Below, one piece after another: positions 52,082 to 60,691 of a DNA stretch of 64,000 nt. The DNA lies in contig NZ_CP113116.1 in assembly GCF_026625985.1 (NCBI RefSeq), positions 992,001-1,056,000 on the forward strand. The letters run 5' to 3'. Positions within the stretch are counted from its first letter, which is position 1. Every line of letters starts with the position of its first letter. Position numbers and translations under genes: made by a program. The notes beneath the pieces were generated by a model, which was not told where the DNA came from, did not search any database, and worked only from the letters and a program-made list of their open reading frames with translations. This DNA comes from Mycobacterium sp. Aquia_213 (GTDB lineage Bacteria; Actinomycetota; Actinomycetes; Mycobacteriales; Mycobacteriaceae).

Positions 52082-53197
52082 TTGAAACTCAACCGGTTTG
52101 GCGGCTTGGTCGGGGTCCTGGCTGCTGGAACATTGGTTATCTCGGGATGTGGCAGCGACAACAACGCGACCGGAGGCAGCACGACAACGGGTGCGCCGTC
52201 GGGCAAGGTGACCTGCGGTGGCACCAAGACGCTGAAGGCCAGCGGTTCGACGGCCCAGGCAAACGCGATGACGCGCTTTGTCAAGGCGTTCGAACAGGCC
52301 TGCCCGGGTCAAACATTGAACTACACGCCTAACGGTTCGGGCGCCGGAATCCACGAATTCACCGGCGGTCAAACCGATTTCGGCGGATCGGACTCGCCGC
52401 TGAGCCATGACGAGTACACGGCCGCGCAGCAGCGCTGCGGCGGCGCGCCGGCGTGGAACTTGCCTACGGTGTTCGGTCCGATCGCGGTCACCTTCAACAT
52501 CAATGGGGTGACTTCGCTGAGCCTGGACGGTCCGACCCTGGCGAAGATCTTCAACGGCGGTATCACCACGTGGAATGATCCCGCGATCCAGGCGATCAAC
52601 GCCGGCGCGACTTTGCCGGGCGAGCCGATTCACGTCGTATTCCGCAGTGACGAGTCCGGGACTACGGACAACTTCCAGAAGTATCTCGACGCCGCTTCCA
52701 ATGGCGGATGGGGCAAGGGCGCCGGAAAGAAGTTCAACGGCGGTGTCGGTGAGGGCGCCAAGGGCAACGACGGCACCAGTGCGGCCGTCAAGGGCACGGA
52801 AGGGTCCATCACGTACAACGAATGGTCCTTCGCCCAGGCGCAACACCTGAACATGGCCAAGATCGTCACGTCGGCGGGTCCGGACCCGGTGGCGATCACC
52901 ACCGACACGGTGGGCAAGACGATCGCCGGAGCCTCGATCCTCGGGCAGGGCAACGACCTGGTCCTCGACACGATTTCGTTCTACCGGCCCAAGCAGGCCG
53001 GCGCGTACCCGATCGTGCTGGCGACGTATGAGGTTGTGTGCTCGAAGTACCCCGATTCCCAGGTCGGCGCGGCGGTGAAGGCATTCCTGCAGAGCACCAT
53101 CGGTGCCGGCCAGAATGGCTTGGGGGACAACGGATACATCCCCATTCCGGACGCGTTCGGATCCAGGTTGTCGGCTGCGGTCAACGCGATCTCGTGA
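52082..53197 (+). CDS. pstS3: Phosphate-binding lipoprotein PstS3, second copy
   Basis: A 371-residue paralogue of the preceding protein, with lipobox ISGC and the same phosphate-binding blocks: ASGSTAQANAMTRFVKAFEQ, FGGSDSPLSHDEYTAAQQ, VFRSDESGTTDNFQKYLDAA and NDGTSAAVKGTEGSIT. It is somewhat closer to M. tuberculosis PstS3 (MKLNRFG start; KIFNGGITTWNDPAIQAIN). The start is TTG with GGTGAGGA upstream. A separate 186-bp gap before it suggests its own promoter. pstC2 follows after about 10 bp. Confidence 0.93.
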   Translation: MKLNRFGGLVGVLAAGTLVISGCGSDNNATGGSTTTGAPSGKVTCGGTKTLKASGSTAQANAMTRFVKAFEQACPGQTLNYTPNGSGAGIHEFTGGQTDFGGSDSPLSHDEYTAAQQRCGGAPAWNLPTVFGPIAVTFNINGVTSLSLDGPTLAKIFNGGITTWNDPAIQAINAGATLPGEPIHVVFRSDESGTTDNFQKYLDAASNGGWGKGAGKKFNGGVGEGAKGNDGTSAAVKGTEGSITYNEWSFAQAQHLNMAKIVTSAGPDPVAITTDTVGKTIAGASILGQGNDLVLDTISFYRPKQAGAYPIVLATYEVVCSKYPDSQVGAAVKAFLQSTIGAGQNGLGDNGYIPIPDAFGSRLSAAVNAIS

Positions 53198-53206
53198 CCT
53201 GAGGTC

Positions 53207-54199
53207 GTGGTGTCCGAAGGGCCGGGTGTGAGTCTGTCCGGGACAAAGCCTGTCCTGGCTGCGATTAACCCACGCGCGGCGCGGCGGGGCGACCGAATAT
53301 TCTCCTCGGTCGCCGCCGCTGCCGGATCGACGATCGTGATCGCGATCGTGCTGATCGCGGTATTCCTGTTGATTCGTGCTATCCCGTCGCTGCGGGCGAA
53401 CCACGCGAACTTCTTCACCAGCAACGAATTCGATACCAGCGACGCCGAGAAGTTGGCGTTCGGTATCCATGACTTGCTGATGGTCACGCTGCTGAGTGCG
53501 ATCAGCGCACTGGTGTTGGCGGTGCCGGTCGCGGTCGGAATTGCGGTGTTCCTCACTCAATATGCGCCGGTGCGGCTGGCGCGCCCGTTTGCCGCGATGG
53601 TCGATCTACTGGCCGCGGTACCGTCGATCATCTTCGGGCTGTGGGGAATCTTCGTGCTGGCGCCCAAACTGGAGCCGTTGGCCGAGTTTCTCAATCGCAA
53701 CCTGGGGTGGGTCTTTCTGTTCAAGCAGGGCAACGTGTCGCTGGCGGGCGGCGGCACCATCTTCACCGCCGGCGTTGTGCTTTCGGTGATGATCCTGCCG
53801 ATCGTCACCTCGGTAGCGCGAGAAGCGTTTCGCCAGACCCCGCTTATTCAGATGGAAGCTGCCCAGGCGCTGGGCGCAACCCGGTGGGAGGTCGTGCGAA
53901 TGACCGTGCTGCCGTATGGGCGCAGCGGTGTCGTCGCGGCCTCAATGCTGGGTTTGGGCCGCGCGCTCGGCGAAACCGTTGCGGTGCTGATTATCTTGCG
54001 CGCGTCCGCCCGCCCGGGTAACTGGTCCTTGTTCGACGGTGGATACACGTTTGCCTCGAAGATCGCCTCCGCGGCATCCGAATTCAGCGAACCGCTGCCG
54101 ACCGGGGCCTATATCTCGGCGGGATTCGCGCTTTTCGTGGTGACGTTCGTGGTCAACGCGGCCGCCCGTGCGATCGCCGGCGGGAAGGTCAACGCATGA
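53207..54199 (+). CDS. pstC2: Phosphate ABC transporter permease PstC2
   Basis: A 330-residue inner-membrane permease with six helices (first ASTIVIAIVLIAVFLLIRAI-like near residues 35-55). The cytoplasmic EAA loop, EAAQALGATRWEVVRMTVLP, docks the ATPase. It carries phosphate with PstA1 and a PstS protein. The start is GTG 53207 or the adjacent GTG 53210. The stop overlaps the pstA1 start (ATGA). Confidence 0.93.
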   Translation: MVSEGPGVSLSGTKPVLAAINPRAARRGDRIFSSVAAAAGSTIVIAIVLIAVFLLIRAIPSLRANHANFFTSNEFDTSDAEKLAFGIHDLLMVTLLSAISALVLAVPVAVGIAVFLTQYAPVRLARPFAAMVDLLAAVPSIIFGLWGIFVLAPKLEPLAEFLNRNLGWVFLFKQGNVSLAGGGTIFTAGVVLSVMILPIVTSVAREAFRQTPLIQMEAAQALGATRWEVVRMTVLPYGRSGVVAASMLGLGRALGETVAVLIILRASARPGNWSLFDGGYTFASKIASAASEFSEPLPTGAYISAGFALFVVTFVVNAAARAIAGGKVNA

Positions 54200-55098
54200 G
54201 CACCGAGACACTCCGCGAGCCGCTCAAAGTCACGGTGTTGCAACCGCTCAGTTGGCGGCGCAGGATCACAAACCACGTCGCGACGGCCCTTTTCCTCGTC
54301 TCGTTCGGTGTGGCGCTGGTACCGCTGGTCTGGGTGCTCTGGGTGGTGATCGAGCGGGGTGGGTACGCCGTCACCCGTCCGGGTTGGTGGACGCATTCGC
54401 TGCGCGGGGTGCTGCCCGAGGAGTTCGCCGGCGGGGTCTACCACGCGCTGTACGGGACGATAGTGCAGGCGGGCGTGGCTTCCGTGCTGGCCGTGCCGCT
54501 GGGCTTGATGACTGCGGTGTTCCTGGTGGAATACGGCTCGGGCCGGCTGGCGCGGGTGACCACGTTCATGGTCGACGTGCTCGCCGGGGTTCCCTCGATC
54601 GTGGCGGCGCTGTTCATCTTCAGTCTGTGGATCGCCACTTTGGGGTTTCAGCAGAGCGCTTTCGCCGTGGCGCTGGCACTGGTCCTGCTGATGTTGCCGG
54701 TCGTGGTGCGGTCCACCGAGGAGATGCTGCGACTGGTGCCCGACGAACTGCGCGAGGCCAGTTACGCGTTGGGTGTTCCCAAATGGAAAACGATTGTGCG
54801 GATTGTCTTTCCGATTGCGACGCCGGGCATCATCTCCGGCGTCCTGTTGTCCCTTGCCCGCGTGATCGGCGAAACCGCGCCGGTGCTGATCCTGGTCGGT
54901 TACAGCCGTTCCATCAACCTCGACATCTTCCACGGCAACATGGCCTCGCTGCCGCTGATGATCTACACCGAACTCACCAATCCAGAACATGCGGGATTTC
55001 TGCGGATCTGGGGCGCGGCGCTGACGCTGATCATCCTGGTGGCGGCGATCAACCTGATCGCCGCGGGTTTTCGATTCTTGGCAACGCTGCGGCGCTGA
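54196..55098 (+). CDS. pstA1: Phosphate ABC transporter permease PstA1
   Basis: A 300-residue permease partner of PstC2. Six helices begin with VATALFLVSFGVALVPLVWV. The EAA loop is REASYALGVPKWKTIVRIVF. It overlaps pstC2 by 4 bp. No pstB or phoU follows: the next gene, ku, is convergent after 4 bp. The pump must therefore borrow an ATPase encoded elsewhere (PhoT in M. tuberculosis). Confidence 0.93.
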   Translation: MSTETLREPLKVTVLQPLSWRRRITNHVATALFLVSFGVALVPLVWVLWVVIERGGYAVTRPGWWTHSLRGVLPEEFAGGVYHALYGTIVQAGVASVLAVPLGLMTAVFLVEYGSGRLARVTTFMVDVLAGVPSIVAALFIFSLWIATLGFQQSAFAVALALVLLMLPVVVRSTEEMLRLVPDELREASYALGVPKWKTIVRIVFPIATPGIISGVLLSLARVIGETAPVLILVGYSRSINLDIFHGNMASLPLMIYTELTNPEHAGFLRIWGAALTLIILVAAINLIAAGFRFLATLRR

Positions 55099-55102
55099 CC
55101 GA

Positions 55103-56008
55103 TCAGGAGCGTGACGCCGCTTTGGCGGGAGACTTCTTGGCCGGCGCCTTCTTTGCGGCAGTCTTCTTGGCCGGCGCCTTCTTTGCGGTGGCCTTCTTCG
55201 CCGGTGCCTTTCCGTCCCCGGAGCGCGCCTTCACGCTGGCCTCCAGCTTGGCGAGCAAATCGGAGACGTCTTCGGTCTCGTCCAGCTCTTTGGGTTTTTC
55301 CTCGGCGGTAAATGCCTCTCCGCCTTCGAGTTTCGCGTCGACGAGCTCCTGCAGCTGCTCCTGGTAGGTGTCGCGGTAACGGTCCGGGTTGAAGTCCTCG
55401 GCCATCGACTCCACCACTTGCCCGGCCATCTTCAGCTCCGCGGGCTTGATCTCGACCTTCTTGTCCAGCACCGGGAAGTCGGGGTCACGGATCTCATCCG
55501 GCCACAACAAGGTGTGCACCACCATGACGTCGCGCTTGCCAAAGTCCTTCACCCGCAACGCCGCAAGCCGGGTCTTGTTACGCAGCGTGAAATGAACGAT
55601 GGCCATCCGGTCGGTCTCGGCGAGCGTCTTGGCCAGCAGTACATACGATTTGGACGACTTGGAATCCGGCTCCAGGAAATAGCTGCGATCGAACATCATC
55701 GGGTCCACGTCGCTGGCCGGGACGAACTCCAGCACTTCGATTTCACGGCTGCGTTCTTCGGGCAGGGTGGAGATGTCGTCGTCGGTGATAATCACCATCT
55801 GGCCGTCGTCGGATTCGTAAGCCCGGGCGATGTCCCGGTATTCGACAACCTCGCCATCCACCTCGCACACCCGCTGGTAGCGAATGCGGCCGTTGTCCTT
55901 GGCGTGCACCTGATGGAACTTGATGTCGTGGTCCTCGGTGGCGCTGTAGACCTTGACCGGCACGTTGACCAGCCCGAACGAGATCGAACCCTTCCAGATG
56001 GAGCGCAT
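55103..56008 (-). CDS. ku: Non-homologous end-joining protein Ku
   Basis: A 301-residue bacterial Ku (Rv0937c homologue): MRSIWKGSISFGLVNVPVKV start, CEVDGEVVEYRDIARAYESD, and FVPASDVDPMMFDRSYFLEP. The homodimer rings broken DNA ends and recruits LigD. The C-terminal extension (about 255-301) is a low-complexity Lys/Ala/Pro tail of KKAPAK-type repeats, a histone-like DNA-binding tail seen in mycobacterial Ku. Its partner ligD is 6.3 kb away, beyond a polyol operon. Confidence 0.96.
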   Translation of the reverse strand: MRSIWKGSISFGLVNVPVKVYSATEDHDIKFHQVHAKDNGRIRYQRVCEVDGEVVEYRDIARAYESDDGQMVIITDDDISTLPEERSREIEVLEFVPASDVDPMMFDRSYFLEPDSKSSKSYVLLAKTLAETDRMAIVHFTLRNKTRLAALRVKDFGKRDVMVVHTLLWPDEIRDPDFPVLDKKVEIKPAELKMAGQVVESMAEDFNPDRYRDTYQEQLQELVDAKLEGGEAFTAEEKPKELDETEDVSDLLAKLEASVKARSGDGKAPAKKATAKKAPAKKTAAKKAPAKKSPAKAASRS

Positions 56009-56175
56009 GTTGTCAGTATGCCCATACCATCGCCGGCAAAACAGCTCGACAGGCCCGTGAGCTGGGATTCAGCGGCTTTCAGGCGCTCGCCGTCGACCGG
56101 GTTGTCCGCCGTCGCCGCCGCAGCTCGGTCCCGCCGGAATAGCGAAACTCGTTGACGGTCAATCCGATCGAGCGG

Positions 56176-57315
56176 TCAAACCAACGGGGGTGCGTCCCCG
56201 GAATAGTGGCGAACCTGATTGCCTCCGGCGCGTTTGGCTTCATACATGGCGGCGTCTGAAGTCCTGATCAGGTCGTCGATGAGTTGCATGGCCGGGGTAA
56301 TCGGGCCGATGCTGAGCGGGGCGCTCGAGGTGCCGATGCTCGCAGTGATGTCAAAGGGAATTGTGGCTATCGCCTCGCAAATTCGTTCGGCCATCCTCGT
56401 GGCGTCGGGCGTTCGTCGGATGTCGGCGACGACAAACTCCTCGCCACCGGCCCGGCCGATCACGGCGGTGGCGCGACAGCTCCGTTGCAGCCCCGCGGCG
56501 ACCGCGACCAGCGCCTGATCGCCCGCGGCGTGGCCGTGCGTGTCGTTCAGTCGCTTGAATTCGTCGAGATCGATGACCGCGACCACCAGATAGGCGCCCA
56601 CCGTTTTGCGATGGACCCTGATCAGTTCGTACGCCGAGTTGTTGAAGGAGCGCCGGTTGTGCAGGCCGGTGAGTGGATCACGGCCCGAGCTCTGCAGATC
56701 GGTTCGCAGCGTATGCACCAACGACTGCATGCCCAAGGGCACACCGATGTTGAGTCCTATCACCACGATCAGGGAAGCGGCGGTCAGGGCTACGTCGCCG
56801 GTGTTCGCGATGATTCGATACGACAGCACCAGCACGCACGTCGCGGCCACCGCGAGGTTGGCAAAAACGTAGGGCGCGGCGTGGAAGTAGGCGATGTAGC
56901 CACCCAGCATCGCAAAAGTCGCGCATCCCATCAATCCCACATAGGGGTTGGACAGCGTCAAGAGCGCCGCCGCGATGCCGGCCATTGCGATCAGCAACCA
57001 GCTGCTGGACTGACGTCGCGTCGGCCAGCGTTTCAACCGCAGGCTCGCCCCGGCGATTCCGAATGCCGCCGCCACGAGTGTCACCGTTCGGGTCACCGGA
57101 TCTGCGGGTCCGGCCGGACTCCAGAGCATGATGAGCGGGAAGGCCGCGAAGGACGCGATGAAGACGGCCGAAATCCTGCGCCACGGTATGAGAAGGCCGT
57201 GACTGTCCAGGTAGGCACTGATCCAGTCGAACTGGTCTGGCTGCTTTGCCACGGAACTCGCCCATACCTCCTGGTGTTCGCCAACGCCGTTGACCGCTGT
57301 CGACTCAGGGTCCAT
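56176..57315 (-). CDS. Membrane-bound diguanylate cyclase (GGDEF), copy 2
   Basis: A 379-residue paralogue of the protein encoded at 34551-35801. Shared stretches include the IMLWSPAGP segment, LSNPYVGLMGCATFAMLGGY, DPLTGLHNRRSF and AVIDLDEFKRLNDTHGHAAG. The catalytic motif is RAGGEEFVVAD. The inhibitory RxxD site is again lost (RATA). About six helices precede the GGDEF domain. ATG 57315 is chosen because the longer frame (to 57426) would run into the kinase gene. It may be the last gene of the polyol operon (82-bp gap). Confidence 0.86.
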   Translation of the reverse strand: MDPESTAVNGVGEHQEVWASSVAKQPDQFDWISAYLDSHGLLIPWRRISAVFIASFAAFPLIMLWSPAGPADPVTRTVTLVAAAFGIAGASLRLKRWPTRRQSSSWLLIAMAGIAAALLTLSNPYVGLMGCATFAMLGGYIAYFHAAPYVFANLAVAATCVLVLSYRIIANTGDVALTAASLIVVIGLNIGVPLGMQSLVHTLRTDLQSSGRDPLTGLHNRRSFNNSAYELIRVHRKTVGAYLVVAVIDLDEFKRLNDTHGHAAGDQALVAVAAGLQRSCRATAVIGRAGGEEFVVADIRRTPDATRMAERICEAIATIPFDITASIGTSSAPLSIGPITPAMQLIDDLIRTSDAAMYEAKRAGGNQVRHYSGDAPPLV

Positions 57316-57397
57316 GTAGCGCTGCGACTGACGAGCCGACTTTACGCGCGCATTCGCGCAATCTCGGCCACCGAGGTACTGGGTGAAACTGACGGGG

Positions 57398-58303
57398 CTA
57401 GAAGGCGATTGAGCGGAGGGCGGCACGATCGGGCAGATCGGCGCCGGCGCGCCCGACGGTCAGCGCCGACACCAGCCCCGCCGCTTCCAATGCCGCGGTC
57501 AGTTCGTCGAGCCGGATCCTGGCCAGGGCGGCCCGCCGGTCGCCGCCCAACAGGTCCATTTCCCAGAGCGCGTCGAGCAGGCCGACCATGAACGCGTCGC
57601 CGGCGCCGATGGTGTCGACCACCCGGACCTGCTTGGGGGCCACCTGTGCCTCGCCCGCCGCGCAGAATGCCCGCGAACCGTGTTCGCCCATCGTCACGGC
57701 GACGATCGCGGGTCCCAGTGCCAACCAGGCTCGGGCCGTCTGCTCGGGCTCGTGATCGGGATCGATCCAGCGCAGATCCTCATCGCTGACCTTGACGATG
57801 TCGCCGCGCTCGATCAGATGCTCGATGCGTTGGCGCGCCAGATCCCGGTTCGCGATCAGTGATGGACGCACGTTGGGGTCCAGGGTGACCGTCGCCGACA
57901 GCCGGTAGGCGTCGAGCAATGCCGCGACGGCCAAGCACCCCGGCTCGAGGACGGTCGCGATGGACCCGGTGTGCACCAGCAACGGCGGTGCAACCTCGGG
58001 CGTGCCGGAGAGCTGCCAGTCCAGATCGAAGGCGTAGGAGGCGGACCCGTCATCCGCGATCGTCGCCACCGCGGTCGGCGTGCGAGCGGCGGTCATGCTT
58101 CCCGGAACAAGCTGTGCGCCAGAGGCTTTGACGTAGTCCGCGATCCGCCGGCCGTGCGAGTCGTCGGCGATGTGAGTCAGGAAGTCGACGTTGCGGTCCA
58201 GCCGGCCCAGTCCGACGGCGACGTTGAGCGGACTGCCGCCGACATGTTCGTCTCCCTCGACGATATCGATCAGCGACTCGCCGATCACCAGACCGCGGGT
58301 CAT
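57398..58303 (-). CDS. PfkB-family sugar kinase (probable fructokinase)
   Basis: A 301-residue ribokinase-family kinase. The N-terminal GG motif is EHVGGSPLNVAVGLGRLDRN; the catalytic/ATP-site block is VDTIGAGDAFMVGLLDALWE with the base Asp. Next to mannitol-dehydrogenase-family genes, the likely role is phosphorylating the ketose product (fructose or xylulose). ATG 58303 overlaps the stop of the dehydrogenase gene (ATGA); the longer frame is not needed. Confidence 0.88.
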   Translation of the reverse strand: MTRGLVIGESLIDIVEGDEHVGGSPLNVAVGLGRLDRNVDFLTHIADDSHGRRIADYVKASGAQLVPGSMTAARTPTAVATIADDGSASYAFDLDWQLSGTPEVAPPLLVHTGSIATVLEPGCLAVAALLDAYRLSATVTLDPNVRPSLIANRDLARQRIEHLIERGDIVKVSDEDLRWIDPDHEPEQTARAWLALGPAIVAVTMGEHGSRAFCAAGEAQVAPKQVRVVDTIGAGDAFMVGLLDALWEMDLLGGDRRAALARIRLDELTAALEAAGLVSALTVGRAGADLPDRAALRSIAF

Positions 58304-59709
58304 CGGACCAATGCCTCCAGCGTCGCGCGAGCTCCCTTGGCGTGCAACGATTCCAGCGCCCAGCGGTATGCCTGGACGAAGCTGGGGTGCTGGGCCAGAT
58401 CTCCAAACACCGCGGTGACTTCGATGAACGCGGTGGGATTTTCGTGCTGCGTGCGGGCGATCGGTACCAGCGAGTCCGCCAGCTGGTCCACCACCTCGAA
58501 AGGCGCACCCCATTCGTCGGTGCCCTCGGCGTAGCGGGCCCAGCTTGCCACCGTCGCCGCCGCCAGCCGGACCGAGCCATCGTTGGCCAAGTTGTCGTTG
58601 ATGACCGGCAGCAGCCATTTCGGGATGCGATCCGACGAGTAGGCGCACAGCCGGGCCACGGTGTCGCGCACCCCCGGGTTGGAGAACCGCTCAATCAACG
58701 TGCGGCTGAACGCGTGCAAGTCGATCCCGGGCACCGGCGGCAGCGTCGGGATGGCCTCGGATTCGAAATAGCCGAGCAAGAAGTCGGCGAACAACGGATC
58801 GCGCGCCGCTTCGTGGACGAACTCGAAGCCGCACAGATGGGCGAAGTAGGCCAGGCATTGATGGCCCGCATTGAGCAGCCTCAGCTTCATCAACTCATAC
58901 GGCGCGACGTCGTCGACCAGCAGCACGCCCGCCCGCTCCAGCGGTGGCCTGCCATCGGCAAAATCGTCTTCGAGCACCCAGGAAGTGAACGGCTCGGCCA
59001 CCACCGGCCAGCGGTCGTTGACACCGAAGTTGCGCTGCACTTCCGCGGTCATCTGCAGTGTGGTGGCCGGGGTGATGCGGTCGACCATCGAACTCGGGAA
59101 CCTGCTGTTCTCCGCGATCCACTGCGCCAACCCGGGGTCTCGGCGTTCGGCATTCGCGAGGACGGCCCGGCTCGCGATCTCACCGTTGTTCTCGATGTTG
59201 TCGCACGAGACGATCGTCGGCGCGGCGGTCCCGCTGCGGCGGCGCCGGTCCAGGGCCTCGGTGATCAACGTGAAGGCGGGCCCGTCGGGGTCGCGGTAAC
59301 CGCCCTCGGTAATGGTCAGCGAAATGATCCGGGTGGACGGCGCCGTCAGCACCGCCAGCGCCGACTCCGGGTCATCGGGGGCGTATCGGTAATCGACGAT
59401 CGAGCCGATCACGTGCGCATCCCGGCTACCGTCCGGGTTTTCCAGAATCAGCGTGTAGAGCCCGTCCTGATCATTCAGGACGTCGCGCATGGTCCAGTCC
59501 GCGGGCATCACGCCCACCCCGCAGATGCCCCACTCGTGCGCCAGGCCCTGCTGCAGCAACCGGTCGATGTACATCGCCTGATGGGCCCGGTGAAAGTGAC
59601 CGGCCCCGATATGCGCGATACCGACGCTGACGCTGCCACGGTCATAGGTGGGTGCGTCGATCGGCAGCCTTGCGAGCGCCGCATTGTTCAGATTGATAGC
59701 GCTAGCCAC
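58300..59709 (-). CDS. Mannitol dehydrogenase family polyol dehydrogenase, second of operon
   Basis: A 469-residue NAD-dependent long-chain polyol dehydrogenase. GIAHIGAGHFHRAHQAMYID is the N-terminal cofactor site. SCDNIENNGEIASRAVLANA, FPSSMVDRITPATT, and the catalytic-Lys region YELMKLRLLNAGHQCLAYFA follow. It would oxidise mannitol, arabinitol or a related polyol to a ketose. The start is GTG with GGAGGAG about 10 bp upstream. It is clearly related to, but not a recent copy of, the gene at 60688-62211. Confidence 0.9.
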   Translation of the reverse strand: MASAINLNNAALARLPIDAPTYDRGSVSVGIAHIGAGHFHRAHQAMYIDRLLQQGLAHEWGICGVGVMPADWTMRDVLNDQDGLYTLILENPDGSRDAHVIGSIVDYRYAPDDPESALAVLTAPSTRIISLTITEGGYRDPDGPAFTLITEALDRRRRSGTAAPTIVSCDNIENNGEIASRAVLANAERRDPGLAQWIAENSRFPSSMVDRITPATTLQMTAEVQRNFGVNDRWPVVAEPFTSWVLEDDFADGRPPLERAGVLLVDDVAPYELMKLRLLNAGHQCLAYFAHLCGFEFVHEAARDPLFADFLLGYFESEAIPTLPPVPGIDLHAFSRTLIERFSNPGVRDTVARLCAYSSDRIPKWLLPVINDNLANDGSVRLAAATVASWARYAEGTDEWGAPFEVVDQLADSLVPIARTQHENPTAFIEVTAVFGDLAQHPSFVQAYRWALESLHAKGARATLEALVR

Positions 59710-59735
59710 CGTTGGCCAACTCCTCCCCGGCCACC

Positions 59736-59817
59736 GCCCGGATCCCTACCGGGCTCGCGGCACTCTCTCGACGGTACGACGACCGCGGGCCATCAGCCCC
59801 GCGGCTTGGACCGGTCC
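59736..59817. promoter_or_regulatory. Cluster of palindromes between the HAD and dehydrogenase genes
   Basis: The 124-bp gap within the polyol cluster contains GCCCGG-7bp-CCGGGC (59736-59754), two CCGCGG sites around 59783-59803, and the 10-bp palindrome GGACCGGTCC (59808-59817). They may form an internal promoter/operator or an mRNA hairpin separating two operon halves. Confidence 0.3.
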
Positions 59818-59833
59818 CGGACCAGTCACAGCC

Positions 59834-60691
59834 CTACGTGAGTGGGGAGCGGCCAGCCGGCACCGCCGACAACAGCAGGAAATCGGCAAGAGCAGGCCAC
59901 GAATCGGTTATCGCGACGGCGCCGGCGTCGATCAATTCCGCACGGCGGCAATCCCGTTCGTCGGGTAGCAGGAACATCAGGTTGCCGACGGTGGCATAGC
60001 CAGCCGCGACCGCGGAACTCACGCCGGCCACCGAGTCTTCGACGGCCAGCCCCTGTTGCGCTTCGACGCCCAGCACCTGGCCGGCATGCAGATACACCGC
60101 CGGGTCGGGCTTGCTTGTCGGCACCGGAAGAGAATCCTCGGCGCTGAAGGTCACCGCCTCCGATATCAGCGCGTCGAGACCGGTGGCCGTGAAGCAGGCA
60201 CGCAGGCGCTTGGTGGCGCTGGAGCTGACAGCCGCGAGCGCGTAGTGCGCGGCGAGGTCTCGCAACGGCTCCAGTACCTGCGGATCGGGTGTCAGGGTGA
60301 CAGCCAAGTGAGCGGTGACCCGCTCGCGCTCTTCGCGCACCCATTGCTCGAGTTCGTCGACGGACAAGCCGTTGCCGCTCGTCAGGTCGCCGGCCGAGGC
60401 GATCACCGCTGCGGGACGGCCCAGGGCCAACGTCTGATCGAGCGGGACTTTGCATTGCACCGCCAGGTCGAGAGCCGTGGTTCGAAAATTCTTCCCGACG
60501 GCCCGCTTGCGCAACTCTTCCGAGCTGAGCGGTGCGCTCACGCCGAACCTGGCCAGGAAACGATTCGTCACCTCGGTGGATGCGTCGAATGCCGGCCGCT
60601 CCGAGGCAAACAGGCTGTCGTCGGCGTCCAAGAGCAAGGTAGTGATCGGCGCCGGGTCGAATTCGCGCACAAAGGTCAGTCCGCCGTTCAT
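59834..60691 (-). CDS. HAD-superfamily sugar-phosphatase-like hydrolase
   Basis: A 285-residue HAD hydrolase: motif I is TTLLLDADDSLFASE (DxD), motif II Ser/Thr lies in LAAVSSSATKRLRACF, and motifs III/IV in TSKPDPAVYLHAGQVLGV and AVEDSVAGVSSAVAAGYATV. The cap domain lies between residues about 35 and 100. The pattern is beta-phosphoglucomutase/sugar-phosphatase-like. Its ATG overlaps the upstream dehydrogenase stop (ATGA), so it belongs to the polyol pathway, perhaps clearing phosphorylated intermediates. Confidence 0.85.
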   Translation of the reverse strand: MNGGLTFVREFDPAPITTLLLDADDSLFASERPAFDASTEVTNRFLARFGVSAPLSSEELRKRAVGKNFRTTALDLAVQCKVPLDQTLALGRPAAVIASAGDLTSGNGLSVDELEQWVREERERVTAHLAVTLTPDPQVLEPLRDLAAHYALAAVSSSATKRLRACFTATGLDALISEAVTFSAEDSLPVPTSKPDPAVYLHAGQVLGVEAQQGLAVEDSVAGVSSAVAAGYATVGNLMFLLPDERDCRRAELIDAGAVAITDSWPALADFLLLSAVPAGRSPLT

